DNA from: Larimichthys crocea
Taxonomy: Eukaryota > Chordata > Actinopteri > Sciaenidae
Assembly: GCF_000972845.2 (NCBI RefSeq)
Contig: NC_040022.1
Location: 20,080,713-20,144,712, forward strand
DNA: 64,000 nt
Reading direction: 5' to 3'
A model generated the notes under the pieces. It saw nothing but the letters and a program-made list of their open reading frames with translations. It made no database searches and had not been told where the DNA came from. Positions 1 to 14,537 of this stretch are shown one piece after another (position 1 is the first letter of the stretch; each line of letters starts with the position of its first letter). A program made the position numbers and the translations under genes.

Positions 1-547
1 GTTTAACACATGCATATTCACAGTTAGATTATTGCAGGACAGTCTTAAAGGGATAATTTTGACTTTTTCAAAGTGTGTTTTATGACGTACTTATCCATAG
101 TCAGTGTGTTACCTGCAGAGGATGGTGGTCAGCATGCCTTCAGTTTGGAGAAGCAGACAGAAGGATCAGCACAGAAGCAGAGAAAAGCACTGTTGTGGAC
201 AGAGTCAGACAGTTTTAGCTACAAGAAAAGAAGAGCCTAAAAAAATCTGTTTAGGTTGTATTAAGAATGTCAGACGGCCCTTTTCCTTGGCACTAACTGT
301 AGAATTGTTTTCCTTCGCATAAGCTGCGTGGCACACTGTATCACACCACAGATCAGCTGTTTGGGTCACAAAGTTGTGAGATCAGTCTGAATGGAAACTT
401 CATGTTTCAAAAGATGGTGCGGGCTCCAGGCTGTGTGATCCAAATAGCTTATCTGCAGTGCAGTTGGGCTAATGCGTAGAAATAGAAGTTCTGCAGATAC
501 TAACCACCAGGCTATTCTAGAAGTAAGCTTTGCTTTCTGTTCTGCAG
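1..547 (+). other. ap2a1: Intron of ap2a1, 5' end of window
   Basis: No coding exon was recognised here. The stretch ends in the acceptor TTCTGCAG immediately before the first ap2a1 exon in the window. The first exons of the gene (about 300 residues) must lie to the left of the window. Confidence 0.6.
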
Positions 548-716
548 TGAGCCAAACCTGCTGGTGCGAGCCTGTAACCAACTGGGCCAGTTCCTGCAGC
601 ACAGAGAGACTAACCTGCGCTACCTGGCTCTGGAAAGTATGTGTACTCTGGCCAGCTCCGAATTTTCCCATGAAGCCGTCAAGACACACATCGAGACCGT
701 GATCAACGCCCTCAAG
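548..716 (+). CDS. ap2a1: ap2a1 coding exon (trunk)
   Basis: Begins after TTCTGCAG with the last base of a split codon, then [18 protein letters not shown] and on to ETVINALK. It ends in phase 0 at AAG|gtggta. The sequence is strongly conserved alpha-adaptin trunk. Confidence 0.95.
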
Positions 717-3700
717 GTGGTACCTCACACTTTGAACTAATGATGGTCACTCAGCAAACATTAGGCTTAAGCAATGTTTTGATTGTTTCAGTTGTTCAGT
801 ACTGGTACTGCAGCACAAGCAATTGCAAGTGGTCCTGTTGTCATTTTGTCTAAAAGGGCCCAAACTGGTCAGCAGCACATGACAATCCTCACATAGTTCT
901 GCACTTTGCTACTGTTTGTCTTTCTGTGTCTCTGCAGACTGAGAGGGATGTGAGTGTTCGACAGAGGGCAGCGGATCTGCTGTATGCCATGTGTGATCGC
1001 AGCAATGCCAAGCAGATCGTAGCCGAGATGCTCAGCTATCTTGAGACAGCAGACTACTCCATCAGAGAGGAGATGGTGGGTGTGCCAAGAAATATTTGGA
1101 GCCATGCTATATATTCTTTTTTTCCACATTTTTTTGTGACTAGATTCCTTTCCTCCTTTCTGTCAAGTGAGAACTGGTGAAGATGGCTTGTTTTCATCAG
1201 CTGCATATTGCATTGATGTGGTGCATTAAAGTTAATGCAAATGGCAGCAGTGTCCCAAATCAATCAAATCAGATTTATTTCAGATAATTTTCCAATATGT
1301 ACATACCAACCGATGTCGTCTTCTTTCAGGTGCTAAAAGTGGCCATACTTGCAGAGAAGTATGCCGTCGATTACTCCTGGTATGTGGACACTATTCTCAA
1401 CCTCATTCGCATTGCTGGTGACTATGTCAGCGAAGAGGTGTGGTATCGTGTCATCCAGATCGTCATCAACCGAGACGATGTGCAGGGCTACGCTGCCAAG
1501 ACAGTCTTTGAGGTACTACATGAAAATGTCAAAGAGGGACACACATTGATTGAGACTGATAGAATGGTTATCAAACCACAATACTTTTTAGTACTGACCA
1601 AAATGGTGGTAGTGTATATACGTAGATATGTTTTTTAAAATAATATCTTTATTACATTTTCCAACATAAACACAAACAACAAATCTCCAGCTGCTTCTTA
1701 TGTAATCTAGATTGTACAATACAGTGAGAGAAAATCGTCCTCCACATTAATAAGCTGTTGGAGTATAACTGAGAAGGCGTGGGATCTAAGTGCATGTACA
1801 TACACCACATTTACCCACAGACATAAGGAAATGCTCAGTTCCATTACAATTGACAGCAATGCAGCAAATGTTGCTATAATAATAATAATGATAATGATAA
1901 TGATGATGACGATGATGATGTCTGGGAATAAGGAAGAGTAATCAAAAAGAAAAATACAATAATACCAACTTTGAGAGAAAATGTTTTTAAGAAAAAAATA
2001 TAAGAATTCCCCCTGATGAATATGGAAATCTATGGAGTCAGGTCTCCCTTGCCCGGATGTGGGTCACCGGGGCCCCCCCTGGAGCCAGGCCTGGGGGTGG
2101 GGCTCATTGGCGAGTGCCTGGTGGTCGGATCTTCACCCATGGGGCCTGGCTGGGCACAGCCCGAAAGGGTGACATGGGCCCCCCCTTCCCATGGGCCCAC
2201 CACCCATGGGAAGGGTCTCAGGGGGCAGTTGCAAAGAGAGTTGGGCGGCAGTTGGAGGCGGGGACCCTGGCAGTACGACCCCCAGTTGCAGAAGCTGGCT
2301 CTGGGGACGTGGAACGTCACCTCTCTGGCGAGGAAGGAGCCTGAGCTGGTGCGCAAGGTTGAGAGGTACCGGCTAGATATAGTCTGGCTCGTCTCGACGC
2401 ACAGTGTGGGCTCCGGAACCAGTTTCCTTGAGAGGGGTTGGACGCACTACCACTCTGGAGTTGCCCCCGGCGAGAGGCGCAGAGCGGGGGTGGGAATGCT
2501 TGTTTCCCCCCGGCTTGGCGCCTGTATGTTGGGGTTCACCCCGGTGGACGAGAGGGTAGCCTCCCTTCGCCTTCAGGTGGGGGGATGGGTCCTGACTGTC
2601 GTCTGTGCCTATGCACTGAATGGCAGTTCAGAGTGGAGGGGGTGCTGGAGAGCACTCCCTCTGGGGACTCCCTCGTCCTCCTGGGGGACATCAATGCTCA
2701 CATGGGCACCGACAGTGAGACCTGGAGGGGCGTGATTGGGAGGAATGGCCCCCCTGATTTGATCCCGAGCGGTGTTCTGTTATTGGACTTCTGTGTTCGT
2801 CATGGACTGTCCATAACGAACACCATGTTCAAGCATAAGGGTGTCTATATGTGCACTTGGCACCAGGACACCCTCGGTCGCAGTTCGATGATTGACTTTG
2901 TGGTTGTGTCGTCGGACTTGCAGCCACATGTTTTGGACACTCGGGTGAAGAGAGGGGCGGAGCTTCAACTCCCACCTCCGGGAAAGCTTCACTCACGTCC
3001 CGGGGAAGGCGGGGGACATTGAGTCCGAGTGGACCTTGTTCCGTTCCTCCATTGTCGAGCGGCTTCTGCAGTGATGCGGACTCTGCACTGGTCCGTTGTG
3101 GTGAAGAAGGAGCTGAGCCGAAAGGCGAAGCTCTCGTTTTACCAGTCGATCTACGTTCCTACCCTCACCTAAGGTCACGAGCTTTAGGTAGTGACCGTAA
3201 GAATAAGATTGCGAATACAAGCGGCCCGAAATGAGCTGGACGAAGTGGCCGGGGAGAGGGAAGTCTGGGCCACCCTGCTAAAGCTGCTGCCCCCACGACC
3301 CGACTCAAACGGATAAGCGGGAGAAGACGAGACAAGAATATAAGAATAAAAATAATGAGGACCGTAACCTGCCATTCTTCCAGAAATTGTCATATGTTAT
3401 CATGAACTGGATGTATATGACAGTGTGTGCTGACTGCATTCGTTTTTGGTTTTAATAGTTAATTAAGTTACATTGATATTACCTGACCATTTAAAGAAGC
3501 TGTATTTCAGACAGTTGGTCCATTTATTTTAGCCATTATTAACTTCTCCAATAGTGTTTTAAATATGCTACTGTTTACCTCTTCACCTCTCATCTCTCTT
3601 TTTTCAGTCATTTTATATCCATCCCTGAGCAGCCATTTATATCAAAGATTTTAGTCTCATAAATAAATATGAATGCTCCTTGACAAAGAGCACTGAGAGT

Positions 3701-6700
3701 GCTCAAGGTTACCATTGACATCCAACATTAGCCATAATTGTCTTTGACCTCAGCTCAGCCTTAAGCACAGTGGGCCATATTGTTTTAATCAGCTGTCTGA
3801 AGGTGATGGCATCAGTTAAAATAATGATGTGCTGCTGGATTGGTTCATGTCCTACTTGTTCAATAGGTTTTCATTGTAATGCTTAGAGCTGGATTCATTG
3901 GATTTTATTATTACCTTACCTAAACCATATCTATCAAGTCCTTACAAGTAAGTACAGTCGTCCCTCGCTATAACGCGGTTCACTTTTCGCGGACTCGCTG
4001 TTTCGCAGATTTTTTTCAGTGTAATTTTGCATGCTTTTTTTTTACAGCATAGTGTACAGTATGAACGTGCATTGTGTTCTGCGTACTAAATTGGCTAAGG
4101 GAGAACCACACATGTGTTCTGCGTCCTGATTAACTAAGGGAGTACTGTACAAAATGCGTGTAAAAAGGTGTATAAAAGTGTGTGGTTAGGGGTTTTACGG
4201 CCTTAAAACATGTATAATACTTGTAAAACTTACTTAGCGGATTTCGTTTTTTGCGGGTTATTTTTAGAACGTATCCCCCGCAATAAACGAGGGACCACTG
4301 TATTAACATTTATTTGACCTTAAATGAGGCTTAACTTTGACAGTTTGTCTTTTCTGTCAATATTATAACCAGGTCCAAAGCTAAAGTCAAGTCACAAGTA
4401 ACACTAAAACACAAAGATAGCTGCATCAACGGTGGGGGGCCTAGCAGCATAGCAGCATAACAGGCAAGCCTATGCCTACTCAGGAAGGAGTCATGAGTCC
4501 ATACACCAAGTTTTGTGTCGACTTCTTGTTTGGCAGCTTTGCTGCCGATTTGGATTGGCTGTTACGGCAAAAGAGTTTGAAGTTCAGACATGAAACTTCA
4601 ACCTTGAGCCAGCCATGGTCTGAAGACCATATCTATCAAGTTTCATGTAAATTGGACAAAGTGTGTGCCCTCTGTAATCATAAGCGTGTTTTTGACAAAA
4701 TTAAAATGGCTGCCAAATCTCTATGCATGTATTAGACAGTCCTTTAGCAAATGTACTGGGATGGCTGAGAATGTCAGTAAACACTGGAATCATGGTTAAA
4801 GTCCAAAGAAATATGAGCAAAAATGCAATTTTGCTAATTATAGTGCCCCCTAAAGGTCAAAGGTCACCAAAGTTCTTGGGCCTCTCAAAGAAGTGGTCAT
4901 GAGTCTGTTAGAAGTTTGAAGACAAAACATCAACTGTTGCCGAGATATGGCCTCACTACCTGAATGGCGGCATCGCCGCTGATTTTGATTGGCTGCTACG
5001 GGCAAACGGAAATTAAATCCAAATCAAATCAAATCAATTTTATTTGTATAGCCCAAAGTCACAAAGTACATTTGCCTCAGAGGGCTTTACAATCTGTACA
5101 GGGAGTGACACCCTCTGTCCTTAGACCCTCGGTTCGAGTGAGGAAAAACTTGCCCACAAAAAACCCTTTTAACAGGGAAAAATGTGGAAGAAACCTCAGG
5201 AAGAGCCACAGAGGAGGGATCCCTCTCCCAGGACGGACAGACGTGCAATGGATGTCACGTGTACAGGACAAATTAACACAAACATATTGTACAATTACAA
5301 TAACTGATAAAATGACAATGAATCACAATGAATGATAAAAATGATTACAGTAACAGATATGGTAGTAATAATGACAGTAATAATGCGTAGTGGACGTCAT
5401 GCAGGATCACAGCAGCAGCCACAGTCCACATGATGACTTTTGTGTGGCTTGGTCTAAAGATTCTGTGTGTCAAGTCTTGTGGAAATCAAACAATCTGCAT
5501 GACCTGAAATGCTTTTTGAAGGTTTTTGATAAAATTCAAAATGGTGGAAAATCCAATATGTGCCAATATGCAAATTGACACCATAGGGTTCGTTGAACTT
5601 GTCCTGATCCAAGGATTCCAACGGTACCTCATAATATAATAATAGGAAAAGCTACAAACACAATGGTTGCCTTCGCTGCTGGGCCCCCAATAAAAGATGA
5701 CAACACTTGGGTCAGTTGGGTCATGGACAGCTGCTAATGTTGTGGTCCATTAGTAAGGTAAAACATTTAACCCTCATTAAGAAAGCAGTCCACCTCTACT
5801 CAGCTCGTCTGTCCTCACTGTTGTAGTGACATTGTGCTGGTTCTTTAACATGGTGTCAATTTGTCTGAAGATTTTGTAAGTTAGGACTATTATTCTTCAT
5901 CAGGTTGGGTGAGATCAAAGTTGTTAAAACAGGGGTAAAATCATATGATTATTAAAACAGAACCACGCTTGTTGAGTACATTTTATTAGAATATTGTTTT
6001 TATTCCAGTCCTGTCACTAAAGCAACACCAGTTTTCGACTGACTGATGAGAACTTGGTCAGACGAGTTTACACTCCAACCCATCAATCAGCTGACTAGAA
6101 GGTGTAAAAAATATCATTTACAATATATTAATATATATTAAGAATGCTTAAGCGGTGAAGTGCTTGTCTCTTAGTTAAAGGATTTCTGCTCATCGTGGCA
6201 TGTATTATATAACTTCAGAGATTCAATGTGCCTTTAGTGCTGCTGTAACTGTAAAACACTACAATAAATTCTTGTCTTCTCCAGGCTTTGCAGGCTCCTG
6301 CTTGCCATGAAAACATGGTGAAGGTTGGAGGCTACATTCTGGGAGAGTTTGGTAACCTTATTGCTGGTGACCCACGCTCCAGGTATGTTGGCTTTCAGCT
6401 GCCAAGGCACTAAGTTGACTGACAAAATGATAAATGGTGACTTTGTTTTCCTGTCATTCAGCCCCCTGGTTCAGTTTAACCTTCTGCACTCCAAGTTCCA
6501 TCTGTGTTCCGTGCCCACCCGTGCCCTGCTGCTGTCAGCCTACATCAAGTTTATCAACCTATTCCCAGAGACTAAGGCCACCATCCAAGAGGTTCTGCGC
6601 TGCGACAGCCAGATCCGCAACTCAGATGTGGAACTGCAGCAACGTGCTGTCGAGTATCTGAAACTTTCTTCTATCGCGAGTACCGACGTCCTGGTTAGTT

Positions 6701-8815
6701 TTGATTTTAAAAAAGTCAACTCAGGTCAGGTCCAGTAATTAATGAGAAAAAAAGACATTTGCAGGGAGCACCGGTTAACATGTTATACACCTCTGTTACA
6801 CTGTCACAGCCATTGAGTCCTATTCTTGCTGTCAGAGCTTGGCAGCTCCTTCTATCCAAACCCATGGCATGATTGTCCTCTCTCTCCCTCAGGCCACTGT
6901 CCTGGAGGAGATGCCTCCTTTCCCAGAGAGGGAGTCATCAATCCTGGCTAAGTTGAAGAAGAAGAAGGGGCCTGGTGCTGTTTCTGTGACAGAGCTGGAA
7001 GACAACAAGAGAGAGGGTGGCGAGTTGAATGGAGGGGGTGACCGAGGGCCAGACACAGCAGCCATGGCTGCCTCCAACGCTGTTAGCAGACTCTTTATTC
7101 AAAAAGAAACTGAATTGTTGGGTTGCTTTTAGCTGCCTTCATGCATGGTGTGACAACAGTAATACATATACAAGTTTCCTTTGTTTTCCAGTCAACCCCA
7201 TCACCATCAGCAGACCTCCTCGGGATTCGTTCTGCTGCCCCCATTGGTGCTGCCCCAGCCAACGCTGGCAGCCTATTGGTGGATGTGTTTTCTGAGGCAG
7301 GGCCTGCCGCACCATCTGCTGCTGTGAATGACGACGGCTTCCTAAGGTGAAAGGTCATCTCTTGATGAGCAGATGTAGAATCAACCAGAAGTCAAAGTCC
7401 AGTATGAGTGGCTGCAATAAAGCGTGCTGTTAATGCAGTTCAGAGTAGTGCAGAAATCGCTGTGTTATGATTCAAGATTACTGAATGTGTCCCCAGGGAA
7501 AGTGCATTCAGATATGTTGAACACGGCATCATTTCACACCCTGCTTATGTCCTGACTTTAGGAGATCTTTTTCTGTATTTCATTTGAAGTGGTGTAGTGT
7601 CTACCTGAGGGGGGGCTGTTCATTTTCTGATACAGGACATGATGGGATCACTCCAGGCAAACAGAGCCTCTCATACTGGACTGGGCAAAACTGTTGTTGC
7701 TTAATGGGAAAATTCCTTGAATTGGACAGCATGTAGTGGTGTTTTCCATCTTAAACTTTTTATTGTGAATAGTTGTGGTGTTCGTAATGTGTTTGTGCTG
7801 TTAGACTACTGTGCAAACTAGCTGTAATGTGTCTGTGCTGGCTCTGTCTTTCTTTGCTCTATCTTTCTGTTATTTGGACCTGTCAACCTGGAGACATTGG
7901 TAGTCAGATATAGGGCTGTTATTGTGGTTAACCACAATAATGAAATACTGTGATATTGACAAGGCAGTGTCAGGGAACAGCAAGCAGCCGCCACAACTGC
8001 ATGTGACGTCCCATCAGGTTCAGTCTTTGAACATTTTCAGACAGAAAAGCGGCTCAGTGCAGCTAGACTCAGACTGGAAACTCAACATAGCAGAGAGAGT
8101 TCTCCCTCTGCTACTCAATATGCTCCAATTCACAGAATCCCACAATCCAATCAGAATTTAGCATCAGCACCAGCATTCCAACATTGCACAGGAAAGTGTG
8201 ATAATGCCTGTTCTCAGCTGTCCTCTTGGTCATGACTCATGAAGCCTAATGATATTCTGTTCCATTGTTTAGCTGCAATCAAAGATTTTGCTCTTTTATA
8301 ACCAGCATGATGTCATCAGGAAGGAGGTGGTAGGGACTAACTTCAGAGAACAAGAATTCAAACAAACAGTGGTGTGTATCATACTGGCTGTCTCGTGTTC
8401 GGAAAAGCCTAAAAGAGGAAATTAAAAACAACAGCAACCGTCCCTCTGTTTTTACAGACAGTTGTGTGATGTAGAGCGAGGCAGGCAGCGTCATAGAGCA
8501 AGTCATTTGTAAGACTGTATAAAACATGACTATAGTCATCGTGACATCACACATACAGTGTGTGTTTTTGTCCACTGTTATACACTAGACGGAGGGGTAA
8601 ATGAATCATTTGTCATGCAGATGGCCTGTGTGTTTACGAGGCCTGTGTGTTTACTACATATANNNNNNNNNNTATTATATATTATATATATATATATATA
8701 TATTTATATAATATATATATATATATATATTATATAATTATATATTATATATAATAATATATATATATATATATATATAATTTATATATATATATATAAT
8801 ATATATAATATATAT

Positions 8816-8853
<38 letters not shown>

Positions 8854-11462
8854 TATATGAGAGCAGTGTGTGCACATAAAGCAGAACACATTGTTGACTC
8901 GTTTTCAGTCTTCATGGTTGGCAGGTCTGCTGATCTGTCTGGTCTTTTTATCTTGCTGTGAGTGCTGTCTTTCGTCTTTTTCTCTCCTTCCTTCTCTCCA
9001 TTTCCCTGTGTGTGGGGTGTGGTGTGTGTGTGTGTGTGGGTGGGGGCGGGTGGGGTGTCTGGGTGTGTGTATGGGTGTGTGTGTTTTTTGATTTGAAGTG
9101 TGTCTGTCCCTGTCCTCTACTGATGGACATTGACAGAGATCTGGAACAGCCCACAGAGACCTCTGACTCCCTATTGGGTGGAGGGTTCTGGTGATTCGGA
9201 GTAAGGGCCCAGTAGTAAACTACAGAATCTTCTAGAAAAATACATCTATGCCAGCTCACAAGAGTTTTCTAGAGTTCAGGCCTTTTTGTCTTGAATGTCA
9301 TCAGTAATACACACTACACTAAGCACTTTTAAATAAAATGAAAATTATCTTATTCTTATTATAATTATTACACTGAGTGGCTGGCTTGATGCATGTCAGC
9401 TATTAGTTTACATAAAAGCAGCTGACTGGTTCTGTACATGTTAATACACACAAACACACTGTATACTGCTGCACTCACTGCAAGCAGGACAATAGTCTGG
9501 CAGAGCCATGAAAAAAAAGGTAACACAACTTTTCAGAACTGAACACATCACATCTGCTAAAGTGAATGTAAGTTATCGTGTCTTTGTATCCACCCGTGAT
9601 GGGAATATTAGCAAGTTAAAAAAATATATTTTTTAGTTAAATCATTGTGGAAGGGGGCACAATAATGAAAAGAGGTCCAGTTATAGCTCATGCTAAAAAA
9701 CAATGCTATTTTTAAATAATGTACATTAAAAAAGGTTTTTGTCCATGGCCAAACTCTGCAGTATTTCAGTTCATGTTTCTACATTTGAAGTGCAAATTGA
9801 AAATGCAGATGAAACATGGATGGAAACACACTTTCTGATGAGTAAGTAGACATTGCGTATAGTTTAATTGTGTATGTCACGCGAAGCTGCAAGATAAAAC
9901 CCCAAAGAATGTGCACATACACACATTATTTTGGCAGCAAAACGTTAATGGCATCAGGCTTTGTGTAGACTACATACAGTATGGCTGTCTTAACATGTGG
10001 ACAGTGTCAGCAGAGTGCAATCTGTACGCATTTGGACAGTGAATAATTTTTTTTGTTGTTTTGACTCGACTCAAACTGAACTCGCTGAGGTCAAAGTGCT
10101 GCTTGCTGTATGTAAACTGAAGCATTGTGACTCATTTGTATGCTGATGCAAAAGAGAGCAATAGGACAATGATGTGAATCAAAGCTGCACTTTCCCCTCA
10201 TGGGGATACTTTCATATATTATTCCCTGTGCTTGAGGTACAGAACAACACAGTAGAAATGTCCAAATCCATACACAGTGCACTGGATGCATATTTGTTAT
10301 GCAGTGTAAGTACAGACAGGCACCACCTCACTGTGTAATGGTACATTTTGCATAAACTGCTTTACTAACCTCTGCATTTGATCTTTTTATCCTTATTGCT
10401 CTCATCTTTCTCTTAACCAACCGTAATCACATGTGCTGTGTTGAATGGATGTCACATTTCTGTTTCATCCAATCATTCCTCATTTGTCCTGTTGCCTGTC
10501 TGTATCCATCTCTCTGTCCTGTGGGCTCTTCATCTCTTTGCTGTCCTGTGGTCTCTCAGCTCTGCTCCTCCCTCTGAGGACCTGCCCCCTCTGTCTGAGG
10601 CAGACGAACTTCTCCAACAAGTAAGCTCTTTTCTCTGTGCGTAGCTTTGTCATGTGTCAAGAAACATAACCACTTACTGTACATCCAGTAAACTGGGACT
10701 AAACTCCATTTACTGGTTTGAGTTTTGGTCAAGTGCAGCCATCTGACCAAAAAGTGGCTGTAATAATATCTGGAACTGATCCAGTCCTGATGTTGCAAAA
10801 GAAGTAAAGTCTAACCTTCATCTATGAACTATAAACTTCAGATGAGATTTTTCATTCTGTTGCGTTGGATGACTGTTTTTACCGTAGGTTTGTCTCTCCT
10901 GTCTATGTCTCTGAAGTTTCGACCTCTTGTAGACTCTGAGAAACAGGGCGTCATGACATCACAGCTCTTATGTGGACTAATCCATCAGAGCTGAGGACAA
11001 TAACAAAGCGCAGGCTCATGTGTCTCTGCTCTCACAATCAATAATATCTCGCATATCATTGAGTTCATCTTATATTCACAGGATATTTGCTCCTCTGTAG
11101 AAGTTACCAAGAGCTTGGCATGGAAATAGTTCAGCCTGGATACAATATCCAGATAGACACTTTTAGCCCATCTCAGTTGTAATGTTTTGTCCCTGCTGGT
11201 GACAGAAATGGTGATTTCAGCTGGTCAGAGCAGGATATTACAACATCTACACAAGATAATTCACATTATTATTGGGATCCCAATATATATATGTATATGT
11301 ATAATATATATGAGAGCAGTGTGTGCACATAAAGCAGAACACATTGTTGACTCGTTTTCAGTCTTCATGGTTGGCAGGTCTGCTGATCTTGTCTGGTCTT
11401 TTTATCTTGCTGTGTATGTGACTGTCTTTCGTCTTTTTCTCTCCTTCCCTTCTCTCCATTTC

Positions 11463-11502
<40 letters not shown>

Positions 11503-14467
11503 CGGGTGGGGTGTCTGCGTGTGTGTATGGGTGTGTGTGTTTTTGATTTGAATGTGTGTCTGTCTCCTGTCCTCTACCGTGATTGGACATTGACAGAGAT
11601 CTGGAACAGCCCACAGAGACCTCTGACTCCCTATTGGTGGAGGGTTCTGGTGATTCGGAGTAAGGGCCCAGTAGTAAACTACAGAATCTTCTAGAAAAAT
11701 ACATCTATGCCAGCTCCACAGAGTTTTTCTAGAGTTCAGGCCTTTTTGTCTTGAATGTCATCAGTAATACACACTACACTAAGCACTTTTAAATAAAATG
11801 AAAATTATTCTTATTCTTATTATAATTATTACACTGAGTGGCTGGCTTGATGCATGTCAGCTATTTAGGTTTACATAAAAGCAGCTGACTTGTTCTGTAC
11901 ATGTTAATACACACAATACACACTGTATACTGCTGCAACTCACTGCAAGCAGGACAATAGTCTGGCAGAGCCATGAAAAAAAAGGTAACACAACTTTTCA
12001 GAACTGAAACACATCATCTGCTAAAGTGAATGTAAGTTATCGTGTCTTTGTATCCACTCCTGTGATGGGAATATTAGCAAGTTAAAAAAAATATATTTTT
12101 TAGTTAAATCATTGTGGAAGGGGGCACAATAATGAAAAGAGGTCCAGTTATAGCTCAAGTGCTAAAAAACAATGCTATTTTTTAAATAATGTATCATTTA
12201 AAAAAGGTTTTTGTCCATGGCCAAACTCTGCAGTATTTCAGTTCATGTTTCTACATTTGAAGTGCAAATTGAAAATGCAGATGAAACATGGATGGAAACA
12301 CACTTTCTGATGAGTAAGTAGACATTGCGTATAGTTTAATTGTGTATGTCACGCGAAGCTGCAAGATTCAAACCCCAAAGAATGTGCACATACACACATT
12401 ATTTTGGCAGCAAAACGTTAATGGCATCAGGCTTTGTGTAGACTACATACAGTATGTGCTTCTTAACATGTGGACAGTGTCAGCAGAGTGCAATCTGTAC
12501 GCATTTGGACAGTGAATAATTTTTTTTGTTGTTTTGACTCGACTCAAACTGAACTCGCTGAGGTCAAAGTGCTGCTTGCTGTATGTAAACTGAAGCATTG
12601 TGACTCATTTTGTATGCTGATGCAAAAGAGAGCAATAGGACAATGATGTGAATCAAAGCTGCACTTTCCCCTCATGGGGATACTTTCATATATTATTCCC
12701 TGTGCTTGAGTACAGAACAACAACAGTAGAAATTGTCCAAATCCATACACAGTGCACTGGATGCATATTTGTTATGCAGTGTAAGTACCAGCAGGCACCA
12801 CCTCACTGTGTAATGGTATCATTTTGCATAAACTGCTTTTACTAACCTCTGCATTTGATCTTTTTATCCTTATTTCTTCTCATCTTTCTCTTAACCAACC
12901 GTAATCACACTTGCTGTGTTGAATGGATGTCACATTTCTGTTTCATCCAATCATTCCTCATTTGTCCTGTTGCCTGTCTGTATCCATCTCTCTGTCCTGT
13001 GGGCTCTTCATCTCTTTGCTGTCCTGTGGTCTCTCAGCTCTGCTCCTCCCTCTGAGGATCCTGCCCCTCCTCTGTCTGAGGCAGACGAACTTCTCAACAA
13101 GTAAGCTCTTTCTCTGTGCGTAAGCTTTGTCATGTGTCAAGAAACATAACCACTTACTGTACATCCAGTAAACTGGGACTAAACTCCATTTACTGGTTTG
13201 AGTTTTGGTCAAGTGCAGCCATCTGACCAAAATAGTGCTGTAATAATATCTGGAACTGATCCAGTCCTGATGTTGCAAAAGAAGTAAAGTCTAACCTTCA
13301 TCTATGAACTATAAACTTCAGATGAGATTCTTTTCATTCTGTTGCGTTGGATGACTGTTTTTACCGTAGGTTTGTCTCTCCTGTCTATGTCTCTGAAGTT
13401 TCGACCTCTTGTAGACTCTGAGAAACAGGGCGTCATGACATCACAGCTCTTATTGTGACTAATCCATCAGAGCTGAGGACAATAACAAAGCTGCAGGCTC
13501 ATTGTGTCTCTGCTCTCACAATCAATAATATCTCGCATATCATTGAGTTCATCTTATATTCACAAAGCCTTTTTTTCTTTGTTTTGACCAATAGTTCACG
13601 ATATTTATTGATCTTTAATGAAGGCCACAAGCAATTAGATGGTTGAGTTACTCATTCTCCCCCAGCATTGTCTCAGTAAGAGAGAAATGCATCCTGATAG
13701 TTCAGAATTGTGTTCACTGAATTAGTTCTCAAGAGCCTGGAATGAAGGCAGAGAGGGAGATCTCTCTCTCTTTAAGAAAAGCAGAGTGCACTGTGAAGAT
13801 GAATGACATTAATGATAATCAAAATTCACTCACTCAGTCATTGTTGTGTGGGTGTGCACGTGAAAATAAAGTGCAAAGGATGAATAAGTTAGTGATATGA
13901 ATACCAACATGATATGATCCTTGATGCAATACTATCTTCTGATTGGTGCCTGACAGATCAGTGCACCCATAGTAATAACATGACTGGGTCACATTTGTTG
14001 GGACATTGTGTCGAGTGTCTCCATGTTCTAGGAACTGTTTCACCAGTACCTAGTGACAGTTTAGTTAAAGGTGTTGACTAACCATTTAAATGCTTTCATG
14101 CTACAGGTTTGTGTGCAAGAATAATGGAGTTCTGTTTGAGAATCAACTGCTACAGATCGGCATCAAGTCAGAGTATCGCCAGAATCTGGGTAAGTTGTCT
14201 ACAGATGTTGTACTGAGTTTCCATGATCATAGAGTGGCACCCTCACGACTGTATGACAAGCAGCATGATGATAAATGGTCTTTGTTGTATTCATGTTGTC
14301 AACACTCCGTGGTTTGTTGCCAGGTGGATTGCTCTGACATATTTGATACTTTGACTATGAACTCAGAATGCTCCATAAAATGCAGATGTTAATATAACAG
14401 AATGACCTGTTTGTCTCTCTCTGTCTCTCTGTCTCTCTCTGTCTCTCTGTCTCTCTCTCTCTCTCTG

Positions 14468-14537
<70 letters not shown>

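Noticed and set aside
2030..2356. 108-codon - strand frame
   Set aside because: It is a shadow of the GC-rich LINE leader on the + strand.
4472..4735. 87-codon frame as a small gene
   Set aside because: It lies in a dispersed repeat with a partial second copy at 5430-5580.
10560..10620. Upstream hinge exon copy as an alternative ap2a1 exon
   Set aside because: At 61 nt it shifts the frame, and its changes look like sequencing indels. Kept as a pseudo-exon only.
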